Assembly: GCF_000019525.1 (NCBI RefSeq)
Contig: NC_010506.1
Span: 2,542,001 to 2,606,000 of the forward strand
Source: Shewanella woodyi ATCC 51908
GTDB taxonomy: Bacteria; Pseudomonadota; Gammaproteobacteria; Enterobacterales; Shewanellaceae
Direction: 5' to 3'
DNA length: 64,000 nucleotides
The translations under genes were made by a program, and so were the position numbers. The notes beneath the pieces were generated by a model. It ran no database searches. It was given only the letters and a program-made list of their open reading frames with translations, and was not told the DNA's origin. Shown piece after piece: positions 8,884 to 18,351 of the stretch (its first letter is position 1; every line of letters begins with the position of its first letter).

Positions 8884-9669
8884 TTACATCTGATAGCGCC
8901 TGATTATATCAGTTATTTTTCCACTACTGCTTAGCTCAACTATCTTAGTTTCTATCTGCTTAATCAATGGCTCTGGTAACCCTTCGCTGTAGGAAAGGTG
9001 TATCGGATAGGAGCTGATCACAGATGAGAAGTCGATAAAAGCATACTCATCTATCTCTAGCCCCAAGGTTTTTAATGTATAAAGCGCTCGGTTTTTCATG
9101 GCAACAAAGGCGACACCTCTGCCAGTTTTCAGTGCTTTTAGCGCATGTTCATGACTACCAACTTGAATATGCTTGATTTGGCCCTTGATAAGGTAACTGT
9201 CTAAACCTGGGTAGGAGAACCCTTTTAATGTGATCAGGGTTTGACCAAACAGATCTTCTATTTTTGAAAAGTGAAGATCAGTATCTTTGTCGGTAATGAG
9301 TTGGTGCGACACATAAAATAGTGGATGCTGGGAGAGACGGTTATTTTGTATTTCGACGCCATCACTGTGTTTCCAAGCGGGAGATCCATAACTTATCCAA
9401 TGACTTTGATTCTCTTTCTCCATCATAAAAAGCATGCGTTTAAAGGGATAAGTTTTGTGAATGAGATTTGTGCGTGACCCCCTGAGGATGGAGGTGATGA
9501 TGTCACTGATAATTCCTTGATGTTGTCCAGTATCATCAACTATCTGAAAAGGTTCAGCCTGATGTGCGATAACAAAATAGGTCAAAGGTTTTGCATTTAG
9601 TAGAGCGGAGTGAGATGCACTACTAATTAATAAGCCGCATAAGGAAAACCAATGCCTTAGTTTGATAAT
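8884..9669 (-). CDS. Periplasmic solute-binding protein with apparent ATT/ATC start
   Basis: The body of the protein ('TYFVIAHQAEPFQIVDDTGQHQGIISDI...') belongs to the SBP_bac_3 type and ends at 8884. The first canonical start is a TTG at 9585, which would leave no signal peptide. Reading upstream in frame, the DNA encodes a textbook Sec signal: K-L-R-H-W-F then a hydrophobic 'SLCGLLISSASHS' core and 'ALLNA' before the mature 'KPLTYFV'. The frame is open to a TGA at 9676-9678 and contains no ATG, GTG or TTG before the signal. GAGGT at 9677-9673 sits four bases before ATT (9669-9667) and seven before ATC (9666-9664). I take one of these as the start. A disabling start-codon mutation is the other reading. 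Confidence 0.7.
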   Translation of the reverse strand: MIKLRHWFSLCGLLISSASHSALLNAKPLTYFVIAHQAEPFQIVDDTGQHQGIISDIITSILRGSRTNLIHKTYPFKRMLFMMEKENQSHWISYGSPAWKHSDGVEIQNNRLSQHPLFYVSHQLITDKDTDLHFSKIEDLFGQTLITLKGFSYPGLDSYLIKGQIKHIQVGSHEHALKALKTGRGVAFVAMKNRALYTLKTLGLEIDEYAFIDFSSVISSYPIHLSYSEGLPEPLIKQIETKIVELSSSGKITDIIRRYQM

Positions 9670-9740
9670 TTTACCTCACATTTTATACATTATGTTTACA
9701 TATGAAGCGATTATACTGCTGATGTATTAGGATTTAAACA

Positions 9741-9768
9741 GATAAAGCCTCATTAATGAGGCTTTATC
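9741..9768 (-). terminator. Palindromic terminator after hisIE
   Basis: GATAAAGCCTCATT at 9741-9754 and its perfect complement to 9768 form a 28-base palindrome 24 bases past the hisIE stop. T-rich sequence flanks it on both strands, so it could end the his transcript and isolate the binding-protein gene. Confidence 0.8.
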
Positions 9769-9791
9769 ATTTCTAACTGTACAATACTGTT

Positions 9792-10424
9792 TTAATTCGC
9801 TTTTAAATGGCGTTTACGCAAATTATCAGTGATATCGGCTAGACTGAGCTCTTGATCTTCAAGTAGCACTAGTAGGTGATAGATGAGATCCGATGCTTCA
9901 TCAATCAGTTCAGGCTTGTCGTGTGTTGCAGCAGCTAGTGCTGCTTCTAATCCCTCTTCACCGACTTTCTGTGCAATACGCTTAGTGCCACTTTCAAACA
10001 GATGTGCGGTATAACTGGACTTTGGGTCATCGCCTTTACGATCCGCAATCAAGTTGGCCAAATTATCGAGGAAAGTGTGAGCATTTCCATCTGGCCAGCA
10101 GCTCTCAGTTTGCAAGTGACAGGTAGGGCCGTTAGGAAGCACTTGCATCAATAAACTGTCGTTATCGCAATCTTTGTCAATGGCGACTAGCTCTAATGTA
10201 TGGCCCGATGTTTCTCCTTTGGTCCATAATGCTTGCTTACTTCTGCTGAAAAAGGTTACTGAGCCTGTTTCTAAGGTTTTATCCAGTGCAGCCTTATCCA
10301 TGTAGCCCAGCATGAGCACTTTCCCAGTTAAATGGTTCTGTACGATAGCAGGGATCAGTCCATCTTGCTTATCCCAATCTAGTGAGTTTGAAAGTGCTGA
10401 TTTGTCTTTTACTGAATCGGTCAT
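9792..10424 (-). CDS. hisI: Bifunctional phosphoribosyl-AMP cyclohydrolase / phosphoribosyl-ATP pyrophosphatase
   Basis: HisIE (210 residues) performs steps two and three of histidine synthesis. The N-terminal cyclohydrolase carries '[17 protein letters not shown]', '[18 protein letters not shown]' and the metal-binding 'DKDCDND...GPTCH' block. The C-terminal MazG-like pyrophosphohydrolase (about 115-205) has '[13 protein letters not shown]' and '[17 protein letters not shown]' with the expected acidic residues. Length matches the fused enterobacterial form. It follows hisF by 45 bases and is the last gene of the operon. The short gap and the terminator indicate co-transcription with hisF. 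Confidence 0.96.
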   Translation of the reverse strand: MTDSVKDKSALSNSLDWDKQDGLIPAIVQNHLTGKVLMLGYMDKAALDKTLETGSVTFFSRSKQALWTKGETSGHTLELVAIDKDCDNDSLLMQVLPNGPTCHLQTESCWPDGNAHTFLDNLANLIADRKGDDPKSSYTAHLFESGTKRIAQKVGEEGLEAALAAATHDKPELIDEASDLIYHLLVLLEDQELSLADITDNLRKRHLKAN

Positions 10425-10469
10425 TATCTGTTCCTATCGCTTAAGCATTGAGCCTGATCTTCATTGTTG

Positions 10470-11243
10470 TTAGCGGCGTGTGGGGATCTTGTGCTGAGCT
10501 AAGTAGGTTTTCAGCTCATTGATGTCGATGATCCCTTTATGGAATACACTTGCTGCGAGTGCAGCATCAACCTTGGCTATCTCAAAGACATCTTTAAAGT
10601 GCTCCATGGTTCCCGCACCGCCTGAGGCAATAAGGGGTACATCGCAGATCTCTCGAATGATGGAGAGCTGCTTTAGATCGTAACCTTGACGTACGCCATC
10701 TTGATTCATCACATTCAAAACAATCTCACCGCAGCCGCGTTTTTGCACCTCTTCAACCCAGTTTTGAGTAAACCATTGGGTATCTTTGGTTGCGGACTCA
10801 TCGCCAGTAAACTGTTTCACTCTGTAACTGTCGCTTGCTTCGTCATAATAGGAGTCGATGCCTATCACGATACATTGACGGCCAAACTCATCTTGTAAGC
10901 GTTGAATTAAACTTGGATCGGAGAGGGCGGGTGAGTTGACGGAGATCTTATCTGCGCCAAAAGCAAGCTTCTCTCTGGCTTGCTCTATGCTGCTAATGCC
11001 ACCGGCTACACAAAAGGGGATATCGATACGCTCAGCAACTCTGCTCACCCAGCTTTTATCGATAACTCTGTCATGGGCACTGGCGGTGATGTCATAAAAG
11101 ACTAACTCATCCGCTCCTTCTTCGGCATACCTTGCAGCTAAAGGGACGATATCACCGACAATTTCGTGGTTGCGGAACTGCACGCCTTTAACGACTTTCC
11201 CCTCTCTGACATCAAGGCAGGGCACGATACGTTTAGCTAACAT
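10470..11243 (-). CDS. hisF: Imidazole glycerol phosphate synthase cyclase subunit
   Basis: HisF (257 residues) is the (beta/alpha)8-barrel that uses ammonia from HisH to make imidazole glycerol phosphate and AICAR. The N terminus '[20 protein letters not shown]' (Asp11) and the phosphate loops 'CVAGGISS', 'INSPAL' and 'LIASGGAG' are all present. Its usual 5' neighbour hisA lies 5.7 kb away, beyond the galactose cassette. The 285 bases upstream (11244-11528) therefore either carry a new promoter or the gene depends on transcription from galR. I could not find a clean -35/-10 pair there. Confidence 0.96.
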   Translation of the reverse strand: MLAKRIVPCLDVREGKVVKGVQFRNHEIVGDIVPLAARYAEEGADELVFYDITASAHDRVIDKSWVSRVAERIDIPFCVAGGISSIEQAREKLAFGADKISVNSPALSDPSLIQRLQDEFGRQCIVIGIDSYYDEASDSYRVKQFTGDESATKDTQWFTQNWVEEVQKRGCGEIVLNVMNQDGVRQGYDLKQLSIIREICDVPLIASGGAGTMEHFKDVFEIAKVDAALAASVFHKGIIDINELKTYLAQHKIPTRR

Positions 11244-11528
11244 AATATCACCTTGGAGCTAATGCTTTGTTTTGTTAAAACGACAGTGGTGTTTTTTAGA
11301 TTTTCTAGGGTACACATAGGTGATAACACTTACATTCAACTAATTAAAAATGAATAGACCTTCACACGAATGAATAGTGGTGCATAACAATGCAGTTATT
11401 CTTGAAATCGAATATACAGGTTTTTTACACCGCAGTTAACATAAAAAGCAGAACACCTAGTTATTAAATAGACTTTTCTACCCTTGATGTTAATTGATTA
11501 AAAATAAGCGAGAAAAAACCTTAATATC

Positions 11529-12557
11529 TCAGTTTTCGTTGCATAAACTTGTTGATTCTCTTTTGACTAGTCTAGGGACGTATTTGTGTGTCTTGCTTTC
11601 AACCTTGTACTCATCTTTAGCTGCTTTCCTCTCTTTGGTTAATTCGATGGCCAAATTTGCCGCTTGCTGTGCCATCTCTTCAATGGGGTAGTTAAGCGTA
11701 GATAGCTTTGGCCTTGAATAGCGAGAGAGCAGAACATCATCAAAGCCAATCACCGAAATATCTTGGGGAACTCGATAACCGTTGTCCTCCAGTGTCGATA
11801 TTGCCCCTATTGCCATAGCATCGTTATAAACAAAGAGTGCAGAGAATGTTTTTCCTGAAGAGAGTAAGTGTTGCGTTGCTATCTCCCCGCCTTGAAGGTT
11901 GGGTTCGCCGTACTCTATTAACTCCTTGTCGATAGCAAATCCGGCACCGGTCAACTCCCGTGTGAATCCTTCGAGTCTGAGCCCTGGATCTTCAATTTGA
12001 TATTTACTAGATATAGAGGCAAATTTTTGGTGGTTTAAGGCGAGTAGGTGACGGGCTGCTATTTTCCCTCCCTCTAGGTTATCTAGCCAGACACAACGGT
12101 GTGATATCTGTTCTATGTGTCGATCGATTAACACAAGCCCTGGAATTTGCTCGGATAAAGCGATTAACTCATCATCGGTGAGTTTTTTACTGTGAACAAC
12201 CATCACATCACATCGCCTCTCTCTGAGTAGATTTATCGCTTGTCTCTCAGATTCTGCACTCACCAAACCAGTACTTAACAGTAGCTGCATACTTTGTTGC
12301 CTGGCGACTTGCTCAACCCCGTTAGCTAATGAAGCAAAAAAGGGATCGGTCAATGAAGGGATAATAACCCCTATAGTGGTGTTCTTTTGTGTGACTAAGG
12401 CTCGTGCATTTGCATTGGGTGTGTAGTTGAGATCAAGCATCACTTTGGTGACTTTCAGCTTGGTTTTCTCTTTCACTTTCGGATCGTTATTAACAACACG
12501 GGAGACGGTTGCGACCGAGACTCCTGCGACACGAGCAATGTCTTTGATTGTGGACAT
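11529..12557 (-). CDS. galR: GalR-type LacI-family repressor
   Basis: The 342-residue protein has the LacI helix-turn-helix at the N terminus ('TIKDIARVAGVSVATVSRVV', residues 3-22), the hinge helix 'PNANARAL', and a periplasmic-binding-protein-like effector domain with 'GLVLIDRHIEQISHRCVWLDN' and 'ISVIGFDDVLLSRYSRPKLSTLNYPI'. The last block is nearly the same as in E. coli GalR. It is divergent from galT-galK-symporter, and a GalR-type operator abuts its own start codon, so self-repression together with control of the gal genes by galactose is likely. GalR rather than GalS cannot be decided. Confidence 0.85.
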   Translation of the reverse strand: MSTIKDIARVAGVSVATVSRVVNNDPKVKEKTKLKVTKVMLDLNYTPNANARALVTQKNTTIGVIIPSLTDPFFASLANGVEQVARQQSMQLLLSTGLVSAESERQAINLLRERRCDVMVVHSKKLTDDELIALSEQIPGLVLIDRHIEQISHRCVWLDNLEGGKIAARHLLALNHQKFASISSKYQIEDPGLRLEGFTRELTGAGFAIDKELIEYGEPNLQGGEIATQHLLSSGKTFSALFVYNDAMAIGAISTLEDNGYRVPQDISVIGFDDVLLSRYSRPKLSTLNYPIEEMAQQAANLAIELTKERKAAKDEYKVESKTHKYVPRLVKRESTSLCNEN

Positions 12558-12573
12558 AAGATAACGTTTACAT
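12558..12573. promoter_or_regulatory. GalR-type operator at the galR start
   Basis: AAGATAACGTTTACAT directly abuts the galR ATG (12557-12555). It has the AACGTT core and the TGTAAAC half-site of gal operators; five of eight positions are symmetric. Binding here would block galR transcription or early elongation. Confidence 0.7.
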
Positions 12574-12852
12574 TATTTGAAAATCGTATTTGTTGATTAA
12601 TATACACATAGGAATGAATCTAAACAAGAGTCTAGCTCTTTGTTCATCTATAGCTTGGTTAATAGGTTAGTAACTCTTTTTGTTTTCTCATTAATAGTCT
12701 GTATTTAAAGGGTTTAACCTTGTTCGTTATTGTATGTGGCACTTGTTTAAAATATCAGTGAACACAAGTTGATGCCTCAAGGTTTAAACTGAATCCCCCT
12801 TTATTCATCAAGCTAATAAGCTTTGAATTTATGCTGTCTATTGCAATTGAAA

Positions 12853-12868
12853 ATGGAAACGTTTACAT
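12853..12868. promoter_or_regulatory. GalR-type operator upstream of galT
   Basis: ATGGAAACGTTTACAT is a near-perfect palindrome (seven of eight positions symmetric) centred on AACGTT, 33 bases before the galT ATG. It shares AACGTTTACATT with the site at galR and matches the E. coli gal operator pattern (TGTAAnCGnTTnCA). Confidence 0.8.
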
Positions 12869-12901
12869 TTTGTCTATTCGTTATCTATTAATACTATAAA
12901 T

Positions 12902-13975
12902 ATGACTGTTGAATTTGATCCTACTGAACACCCACATCGCCGATATAACCCATTAATTGATGAATGGGTCTTGGTATCGCCACATAGGGCGAAGCGTCCA
13001 TGGCAAGGCCAAGTTGAAGCTTTGGATGAGGAGGATAAGCTCAGCTATGATGAAAATTGTTTCTTGTGCTCCGGCAATACGCGTATCAATGGTGAAGTTA
13101 ACGAAAAGTATACTGACACTTTTGTTTTTAAAAATGATTTTGCAGCACTAAAGCAAGATACTCCTGAGCTCCACAGTGATGACCCTCTGTTTACTATGGC
13201 AACGGAAAGGGGAGAGAGTCGTGTGATCTGCTTCTCGCCAGATCACAGTAAAACTTTACCTCAACTTTCAGTTGCAGAGATCACCGCCGTGGTTAAAACC
13301 TGGAAAGCGCAAACCTCTGCTTTAGCAGAAAGCTATCAATGGGTACAAGTTTTTGAAAATAAAGGTACGGTGATGGGCTGCTCTAATCCCCACCCCCATG
13401 GTCAAATATGGGCTCAAGACCACCTACCCACACTAGTTCAGAAGAAGCAAAAAGCGTTTGATGCATATACCCATAACTATGGAACAAATCTACTGCAAGA
13501 TTATGCTAAGCGTGAAATTTCTGATGAGCTTATTCAAGGTGAGCGTGTGGTTGTGAGCAATGCTGATTGGATGGTTGTGGTGCCTTATTGGGCCGCCTGG
13601 CCATTTGAAACCCTGTTATTGCCACGTTTTCCTGTTCAACGTATGACGGATTTGAATGGTCAGCAAGAGAGTTCACTTGCTGATATATTGCAGCAGATCA
13701 CTATTCGTTACGATAATCTGTTTAATACCTCTTTCCCCTATTCTATGGGGTGGCATGGGGCTCCTTTTGATGGTGAGGAGCATCCTGAATGGACATTACA
13801 TGCTTCATTTTTCCCCCCTTTGTTACGTTCGGCTCAGGTTCGAAAATTTATGGTCGGCTATGAGATGTTAGCTGAAGCGCAGCGTGATTTAACCCCAGAA
13901 CAAGCAGCTCAAAGATTACGTTTAGCTTCGAATGAGCATTATAGAACAGCAGGTCAGTTCAAAGCGGCGACTTGA
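12902..13975 (+). CDS. galT: Galactose-1-phosphate uridylyltransferase
   Basis: GalT exchanges UMP between UDP-glucose and galactose-1-phosphate in the Leloir pathway. The active-site triad is in 'NPHPHGQIW' with His164, His166 (nucleophile) and Gln168, the same numbering as E. coli GalT. Cys53 and Cys56 ('CFLC') form the structural metal site, and '[28 protein letters not shown]' is the C-terminal signature. Length of 357 residues is normal for the family. It is the first gene of the galactose operon, 45 bases before galK, under the operator at 12853. Confidence 0.96.
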   Translation: MTVEFDPTEHPHRRYNPLIDEWVLVSPHRAKRPWQGQVEALDEEDKLSYDENCFLCSGNTRINGEVNEKYTDTFVFKNDFAALKQDTPELHSDDPLFTMATERGESRVICFSPDHSKTLPQLSVAEITAVVKTWKAQTSALAESYQWVQVFENKGTVMGCSNPHPHGQIWAQDHLPTLVQKKQKAFDAYTHNYGTNLLQDYAKREISDELIQGERVVVSNADWMVVVPYWAAWPFETLLLPRFPVQRMTDLNGQQESSLADILQQITIRYDNLFNTSFPYSMGWHGAPFDGEEHPEWTLHASFFPPLLRSAQVRKFMVGYEMLAEAQRDLTPEQAAQRLRLASNEHYRTAGQFKAAT

Positions 13976-14020
13976 TATTTAGTTTCGGTGATTTTAGTTA
14001 GGGTGTGATTAAGAATTCTT

Positions 14021-15178
14021 ATGTCAGATTTAATCAATAAAGTAAGCACTGTTTTTGAAGTGGGCTTTCATTACCAAGCCCAATACGTGCTCCAAGCTCC
14101 CGGGCGCGTAAACTTAATTGGGGAACACACAGATTACAACGACGGTTATGTTTTACCTTGTGCGATTAATTACTGTGCGGTTGTTTGTGCCAGTCCTCGT
14201 GAGGATAACTTAGTACGAGTTATCTCGGTTGACTACGATGGAGCGACAGATGAGTTCTCACTTGATGAGGACATTATTCCTACCAAAAATAGTTGGGCTA
14301 ACTACATTCGCGGTGTGATTAAGCACTTGAAGTTGAGAGGCTATCAGTTTGGCGGCGCCGATATTGCTATCGGTGGAGATGTGCCTCAAGGTGCAGGTTT
14401 AAGCTCCTCTGCCGCACTGGAGGTGGCAATTGGTCAAACCTTTAAGGCTTTGTATCGTTTAGATATCAGCCAACAAGAGATAGCGTTAAACGGTCAAGAA
14501 GCTGAAAACCAATTTGTGGGGTGTAACTGTGGAATTATGGATCAACTGATTTCTGCTGAAGCTAAAAAAGATCATGCCTTGCTGATAGATTGCCGAAATT
14601 TAGCAACAACGCCAGTGGCACTACCTAAAGGCAACAGTATTGTTATCGTTAACTCCAACAAAAAACGTGGCTTAGTTGACAGTGAATATAATACTCGCCG
14701 TAAGCAATGTGAAACTGCAGCGAGATTTTTTGGGGTGAAGGCACTGCGTGATGTTGATATAGACACATTTAATGCCCGAGAGCCTGAGCTTGATACTTTG
14801 ATAGCAAAACGTGCAAAACATATTATCACTGAAAATGCTCGAACCTATGCTGCCGCTAAAGCGATGGCCAGTAACGATATGCAGACACTGCAGCGGTTAA
14901 TGGCTGAATCTCATGCATCGATGCGAGATGACTTTGAAATTACCGTACCTGAAGTGGATGCATTAGTCGCCATTATCAAGTCTGAAGTTGGCGTGCTCGG
15001 CGGTGTACGTATGACAGGTGGTGGTTTTGGTGGTTGTGTAGTTTCTATTGTCCCCGATGCATTAGTTAACCAGGTTATCAATGCTGTAGAGGCGCAATAT
15101 TATGAGCAAAGTGGCTTATGGGCTTCCATCTATGTTTGTACCGCACAAATTGGCGCTGGCTCAGTTTTTACAAGTTAG
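14021..15178 (+). CDS. galK: Galactokinase
   Basis: GalK phosphorylates galactose at C1 with ATP. The 385-residue protein has the GHMP-kinase motifs in order: '[24 protein letters not shown]' (substrate site, about residues 27-50), '[18 protein letters not shown]' (phosphate loop, about 122-140), '[11 protein letters not shown]' (catalytic Asp) and '[12 protein letters not shown]' near the C terminus. The second gene of the gal operon. No galE or galM is present in the cassette, so the UDP-galactose epimerase must be supplied from elsewhere in the genome. Confidence 0.96.
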   Translation: MSDLINKVSTVFEVGFHYQAQYVLQAPGRVNLIGEHTDYNDGYVLPCAINYCAVVCASPREDNLVRVISVDYDGATDEFSLDEDIIPTKNSWANYIRGVIKHLKLRGYQFGGADIAIGGDVPQGAGLSSSAALEVAIGQTFKALYRLDISQQEIALNGQEAENQFVGCNCGIMDQLISAEAKKDHALLIDCRNLATTPVALPKGNSIVIVNSNKKRGLVDSEYNTRRKQCETAARFFGVKALRDVDIDTFNAREPELDTLIAKRAKHIITENARTYAAAKAMASNDMQTLQRLMAESHASMRDDFEITVPEVDALVAIIKSEVGVLGGVRMTGGGFGGCVVSIVPDALVNQVINAVEAQYYEQSGLWASIYVCTAQIGAGSVFTS

Positions 15179-15274
15179 CTTGAAGCGGGTTTACTGCATT
15201 TATACAAACAGTGCTCAATTTAAATGAAGAAGATGATAATAAATTAAAAAATAATAAAGATAGGAAGGAAGAAA

Positions 15275-16837
15275 ATGACACTCGATACCCTCGATATTAA
15301 TGTTTTTATTGCCTACGTGGTGGGCTTGGTCATCATAGCGATCTGGATATCGCGAGGTGAAAAATCCCATGAAACCAATACAGAAGATTACTTCTTAGCC
15401 AGTAAGGCATTACCATGGTGGGCTATCGGCGCTTCATTAATAGCCTCAAACATTTCAGCTGAGCAGATCATCGGTATGTCTGGCTCTGGTTATGCAATGG
15501 GGCTCGCTATTGCATCCTATGAGTGGATGGCGGCAATTACCTTGATCTTGGTGGGTAAGTACCTGTTACCGATCTTCTTGAAGAATGAAATATTCACTAT
15601 GCCTCAATATCTTGAGCAGCGTTTTGATAGCCGAGTGAAAACAACCTTAGCGATTTTCTGGATAGCTGTTTATATCTTTGTCAATTTAACCGCAGTGTTA
15701 TGGCTAGGTGGGTTAGCGATTGAAGCTGTCGCGGGTGTTGATGCCATGACGGGTATGCTTTTCTTATCTATTTTTTCTATTGCTTACTCACTCTATGGTG
15801 GTTTAAAAGCGGTCGCGTATACCGATATTGTGCAAGTTGTGTTGTTAGTTTTTGGCGGCCTGCTACTAAGTTATTTAGCATTGACTCAAGTCGCTGATGG
15901 TGAAGGTTTGTTTGCAGGTTTTGCTATCTTAAGTGAGGAGCTTCCCAGCCACTTTGATATGATTCTCAGTCCTGATAATGCTAACTATATGAGTTTACCA
16001 GGTATTTCAGTGCTTATTGGAGGTATGTGGGTGATGAATATTAGTTATTGGGGCTTCAACCAATATATTATTCAGCGTGCACTTGCAGCTAAAAACTTGG
16101 GTGAAGCGCAAAAGGGGATCGCTTTTGCTGCATATTTAAAGCTACTTATGCCGGTGATAGTGGTTTTGCCAGGTATCGCCGCCGTGGTTTTATTTCCTAA
16201 CTTGACCTCACCTGATTTAGCATACCCTTCTATGATGAGCCTGATGCCTGTTGGGATTAAAGGGCTAGTGTTTGCAGCTTTGGTTGCTGCAATTGTTTCA
16301 TCCTTAGCTTCAATGACCAACTCCATTTCTACTATTTTTACCATGGATATCTACGCAAAGTTAAAGCCTGCTAAGAGCCAAACTCATTACGTTAATGTAG
16401 GTCGTGTTGCGACTTTAACTGCTTTAACGATTGCATTATTAACGGCAAGACCATTACTAGGGCAGTTTGAGCAAGCGTTTCAATATATTCAGGAGTTCAC
16501 CGGTTTGTTCACTCCAGGAATTGTGGTGATATTCATTACTGGTATGTTTTGGAAGCGTGCGACGTCAAGGGGCGCTTTGGCGGCGGCAATAGGCTCAGCG
16601 GTTTTCTCTGTAGCATTGAAGTTTGGACTACCATCACTGCCATTTATGGACAGAATTGGCTTAGTTTTTCTGCTCTGTCTAGCCGTAACGCTTGTTGTTT
16701 CCTTGATGGATAAACCTTCAGATCATGATAGTAGCGTGAGTTTAGATGATGTGAGCTTTATTACCGATAGAGGTTTTAATCTTGCCGCAATAGGTTGCGT
16801 GATTATTCTCACTTTCTTCTATGTGACTTGGTGGTAA
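15275..16837 (+). CDS. Sodium/sugar symporter, SSS family (probably galactose)
   Basis: The 520-residue protein has the SSS/SGLT fold: fourteen predicted helices, 'ASKALPWWAIGASLIASNISAEQIIGMSGSGYAMGLA' at the first inverted repeat with the SGLT signature, and 'AALVAAIVSSLASMTNSISTIFTMDIY' carrying the paired serines that bind Na+ in this family. The resemblance to Vibrio vSGLT and the position as third gene of the gal operon support galactose as substrate. It ends in a clear terminator whose T run reaches the hisA stop. Confidence 0.88.
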   Translation: MTLDTLDINVFIAYVVGLVIIAIWISRGEKSHETNTEDYFLASKALPWWAIGASLIASNISAEQIIGMSGSGYAMGLAIASYEWMAAITLILVGKYLLPIFLKNEIFTMPQYLEQRFDSRVKTTLAIFWIAVYIFVNLTAVLWLGGLAIEAVAGVDAMTGMLFLSIFSIAYSLYGGLKAVAYTDIVQVVLLVFGGLLLSYLALTQVADGEGLFAGFAILSEELPSHFDMILSPDNANYMSLPGISVLIGGMWVMNISYWGFNQYIIQRALAAKNLGEAQKGIAFAAYLKLLMPVIVVLPGIAAVVLFPNLTSPDLAYPSMMSLMPVGIKGLVFAALVAAIVSSLASMTNSISTIFTMDIYAKLKPAKSQTHYVNVGRVATLTALTIALLTARPLLGQFEQAFQYIQEFTGLFTPGIVVIFITGMFWKRATSRGALAAAIGSAVFSVALKFGLPSLPFMDRIGLVFLLCLAVTLVVSLMDKPSDHDSSVSLDDVSFITDRGFNLAAIGCVIILTFFYVTWW

Positions 16838-16849
16838 CCTAACTATATT

Positions 16850-16878
16850 AATACCAAATAGTATTAAGATTTGATTCA
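16850..16878. repeat. Relic end of a short inverted-repeat element at the gal/his junction
   Basis: ATACCAAATAGTATTAAG followed by ATTTGATTCAC aligns with the left end of the repeat at 42877-42902 (about 23 of 26 positions). Only one end is seen. It lies between the symporter stop and the hisA stop, at the border of the galactose cassette. Confidence 0.5.
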
Positions 16879-16916
16879 CTCCAGCTATATTTTACATAGA
16901 GCTGGAGTGATTTTTT
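16876..16916 (+). terminator. Terminator of the galactose operon
   Basis: TCACTCCAGCT (16876-16886) pairs with AGCTGGAGTGA (16900-16910) and is followed by six Ts (16911-16916). The T run overlaps the complement of the hisA stop codon, so almost no spacer remains at this junction. Confidence 0.88.
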
Positions 16917-17655
16917 AGCTATTTGGCCAGCAGGTAATGGCTTGCTCTACATTAAAGTTTTCAATCAATAGCGCTTTGCCTATGATGATGCCATTAGCGC
17001 CACTATCTCTGACTGCTGCAACATCATCGAGGCTGGCAATGCCTCCAGATGCTTGCCACTTTATCTGAGGGTAGCTGCTTGCTATTTCGCGATAGAGTTG
17101 CGTGTTTGCACCTTGCAAAGTGCCATCTCGGCTAATATCTGTCACCAAAGCGTGTTTTAGTCCATAGGGCTTAAAAGCTTCAACCAGAGATTCGAGAGTT
17201 TTACCGCCGCCAGATTGCCAGCCCGATACCGCGACAATTTTTTCGCCTTGCTCATCGATATTGACATCCAATGCCAAGCAGATAGCCTCGGCGCCATATT
17301 TTTCAAACCAGCTCTGTACTAGCGCTGTTTCTTTTACGGCAAGTGAGCCGATAACCACACGCTTTACACCAATGTCGAGCAGCTCTATCACTTGTGCTTC
17401 GCTGCGAATGCCGCCACCGACCTGAATATTGGCGTCGAGCCCATCGACCAAATCAGCGATTAAATTTGTCTGACGTTTGTCAGGGTCTTTGGCCCCAGTC
17501 AGATCCACAATATGTAGCCAACTAGCGCCTTGGTCTTGATAGGATTTAAGCTGAGAAAGCGGGCTTAAATCGAAGGTGGTCTTCTGTTTATAGTCACCTT
17601 GATAGAGGCGTACAACTTGACCTTCAATAAGATCGATTGCTGGAATGATCATCAA
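16915..17655 (-). CDS. hisA: ProFAR isomerase
   Basis: HisA (246 residues) converts ProFAR to PRFAR and is a (beta/alpha)8-barrel related to HisF. Visible signatures are '[19 protein letters not shown]' at the N terminus (Asp9), 'IQVGGGIRS', '[10 protein letters not shown]', the second catalytic Asp in '[13 protein letters not shown]', and '[11 protein letters not shown]'. It overlaps hisH by four bases. In most gammaproteobacteria hisF would follow directly; here the next 5.7 kb hold the galactose cassette. Confidence 0.96.
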
Positions 17656-18302
17656 CTTGCCTCCTGTAATTTCATGTTAAGTGAGCCTTTGTCCAGTGCT
17701 AAAAAGTTTTTTAAGATGGCTGAGCCTACCGCTGCACTTTTTTCGGGGTGAAACTGCACCCCCATAAAGTTATCTTTAGCGATAGCAGCGCTGAAGGTTT
17801 CACCATATTGACTATTGGCAATGGTGTACTCGCTCAGAGGTGCACGGTAGCTGTGAACAAAATAGAGATAACTGCCAGATGCAATGCCATCAAAGAGCGG
17901 ATGGTCAGAAACCTCTATCTGATTCCAGCCCATATGGGGCAAGGGTTGCCCCTGACTATCGAGCTCTGTTACCTCAGTTGGAATAAGTCCTAAACATTCG
18001 CAATCTACCAGTTTTCCCCCTTGCTCTTTAGAGAGACTCCCCATCATCTGCATGCCTAAACACACCCCAAGGACTGGTTGTGTTAGGCCTTGGATTAGTT
18101 CGATAAGTTGCTTATTTTTCAAGGATGCCATTGCAGCGCCGGCAGTGCCGACACCGGGAAGTACGACTCTATCTGCGGCTTTAATCGCTTCATGATTGTC
18201 GGTGACTAACACATCATCGGTTAATCGCTCGAACGCATAGCGCACTGAGTTTAAGTTGGCGCAGCCCGTGTCTATAATCACGGTCGTATTTGTCTGACTC
18301 AT
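17652..18302 (-). CDS. hisH: Imidazole glycerol phosphate synthase glutaminase subunit
   Basis: HisH (216 residues) releases ammonia from glutamine for HisF. The triad is in place: nucleophile Cys in '[12 protein letters not shown]', and His and Glu in 'GVQFHPEKS'. '[12 protein letters not shown]' at the oxyanion-strand region is also typical. It overlaps the hisA start by four bases and follows hisB after 49 bases. Its partner gene hisF is separated from it by the inserted galactose genes, so the two subunits of one enzyme may be made from different transcripts. Confidence 0.96.
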
Positions 18303-18351
18303 GATATCTCCCCTAGAGTCAGGCTGATTGTTTGCTGTTGATTAACCATGA

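Larger units (their letters stand above)
12558..12901. other. galR-galT divergent regulatory region
   Basis: The 344-base gap separates the repressor from the gal genes. It carries one operator-like site at each end, about 295 bases apart, an arrangement that would allow DNA looping between two repressor dimers. No further gene is visible. Confidence 0.6.
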
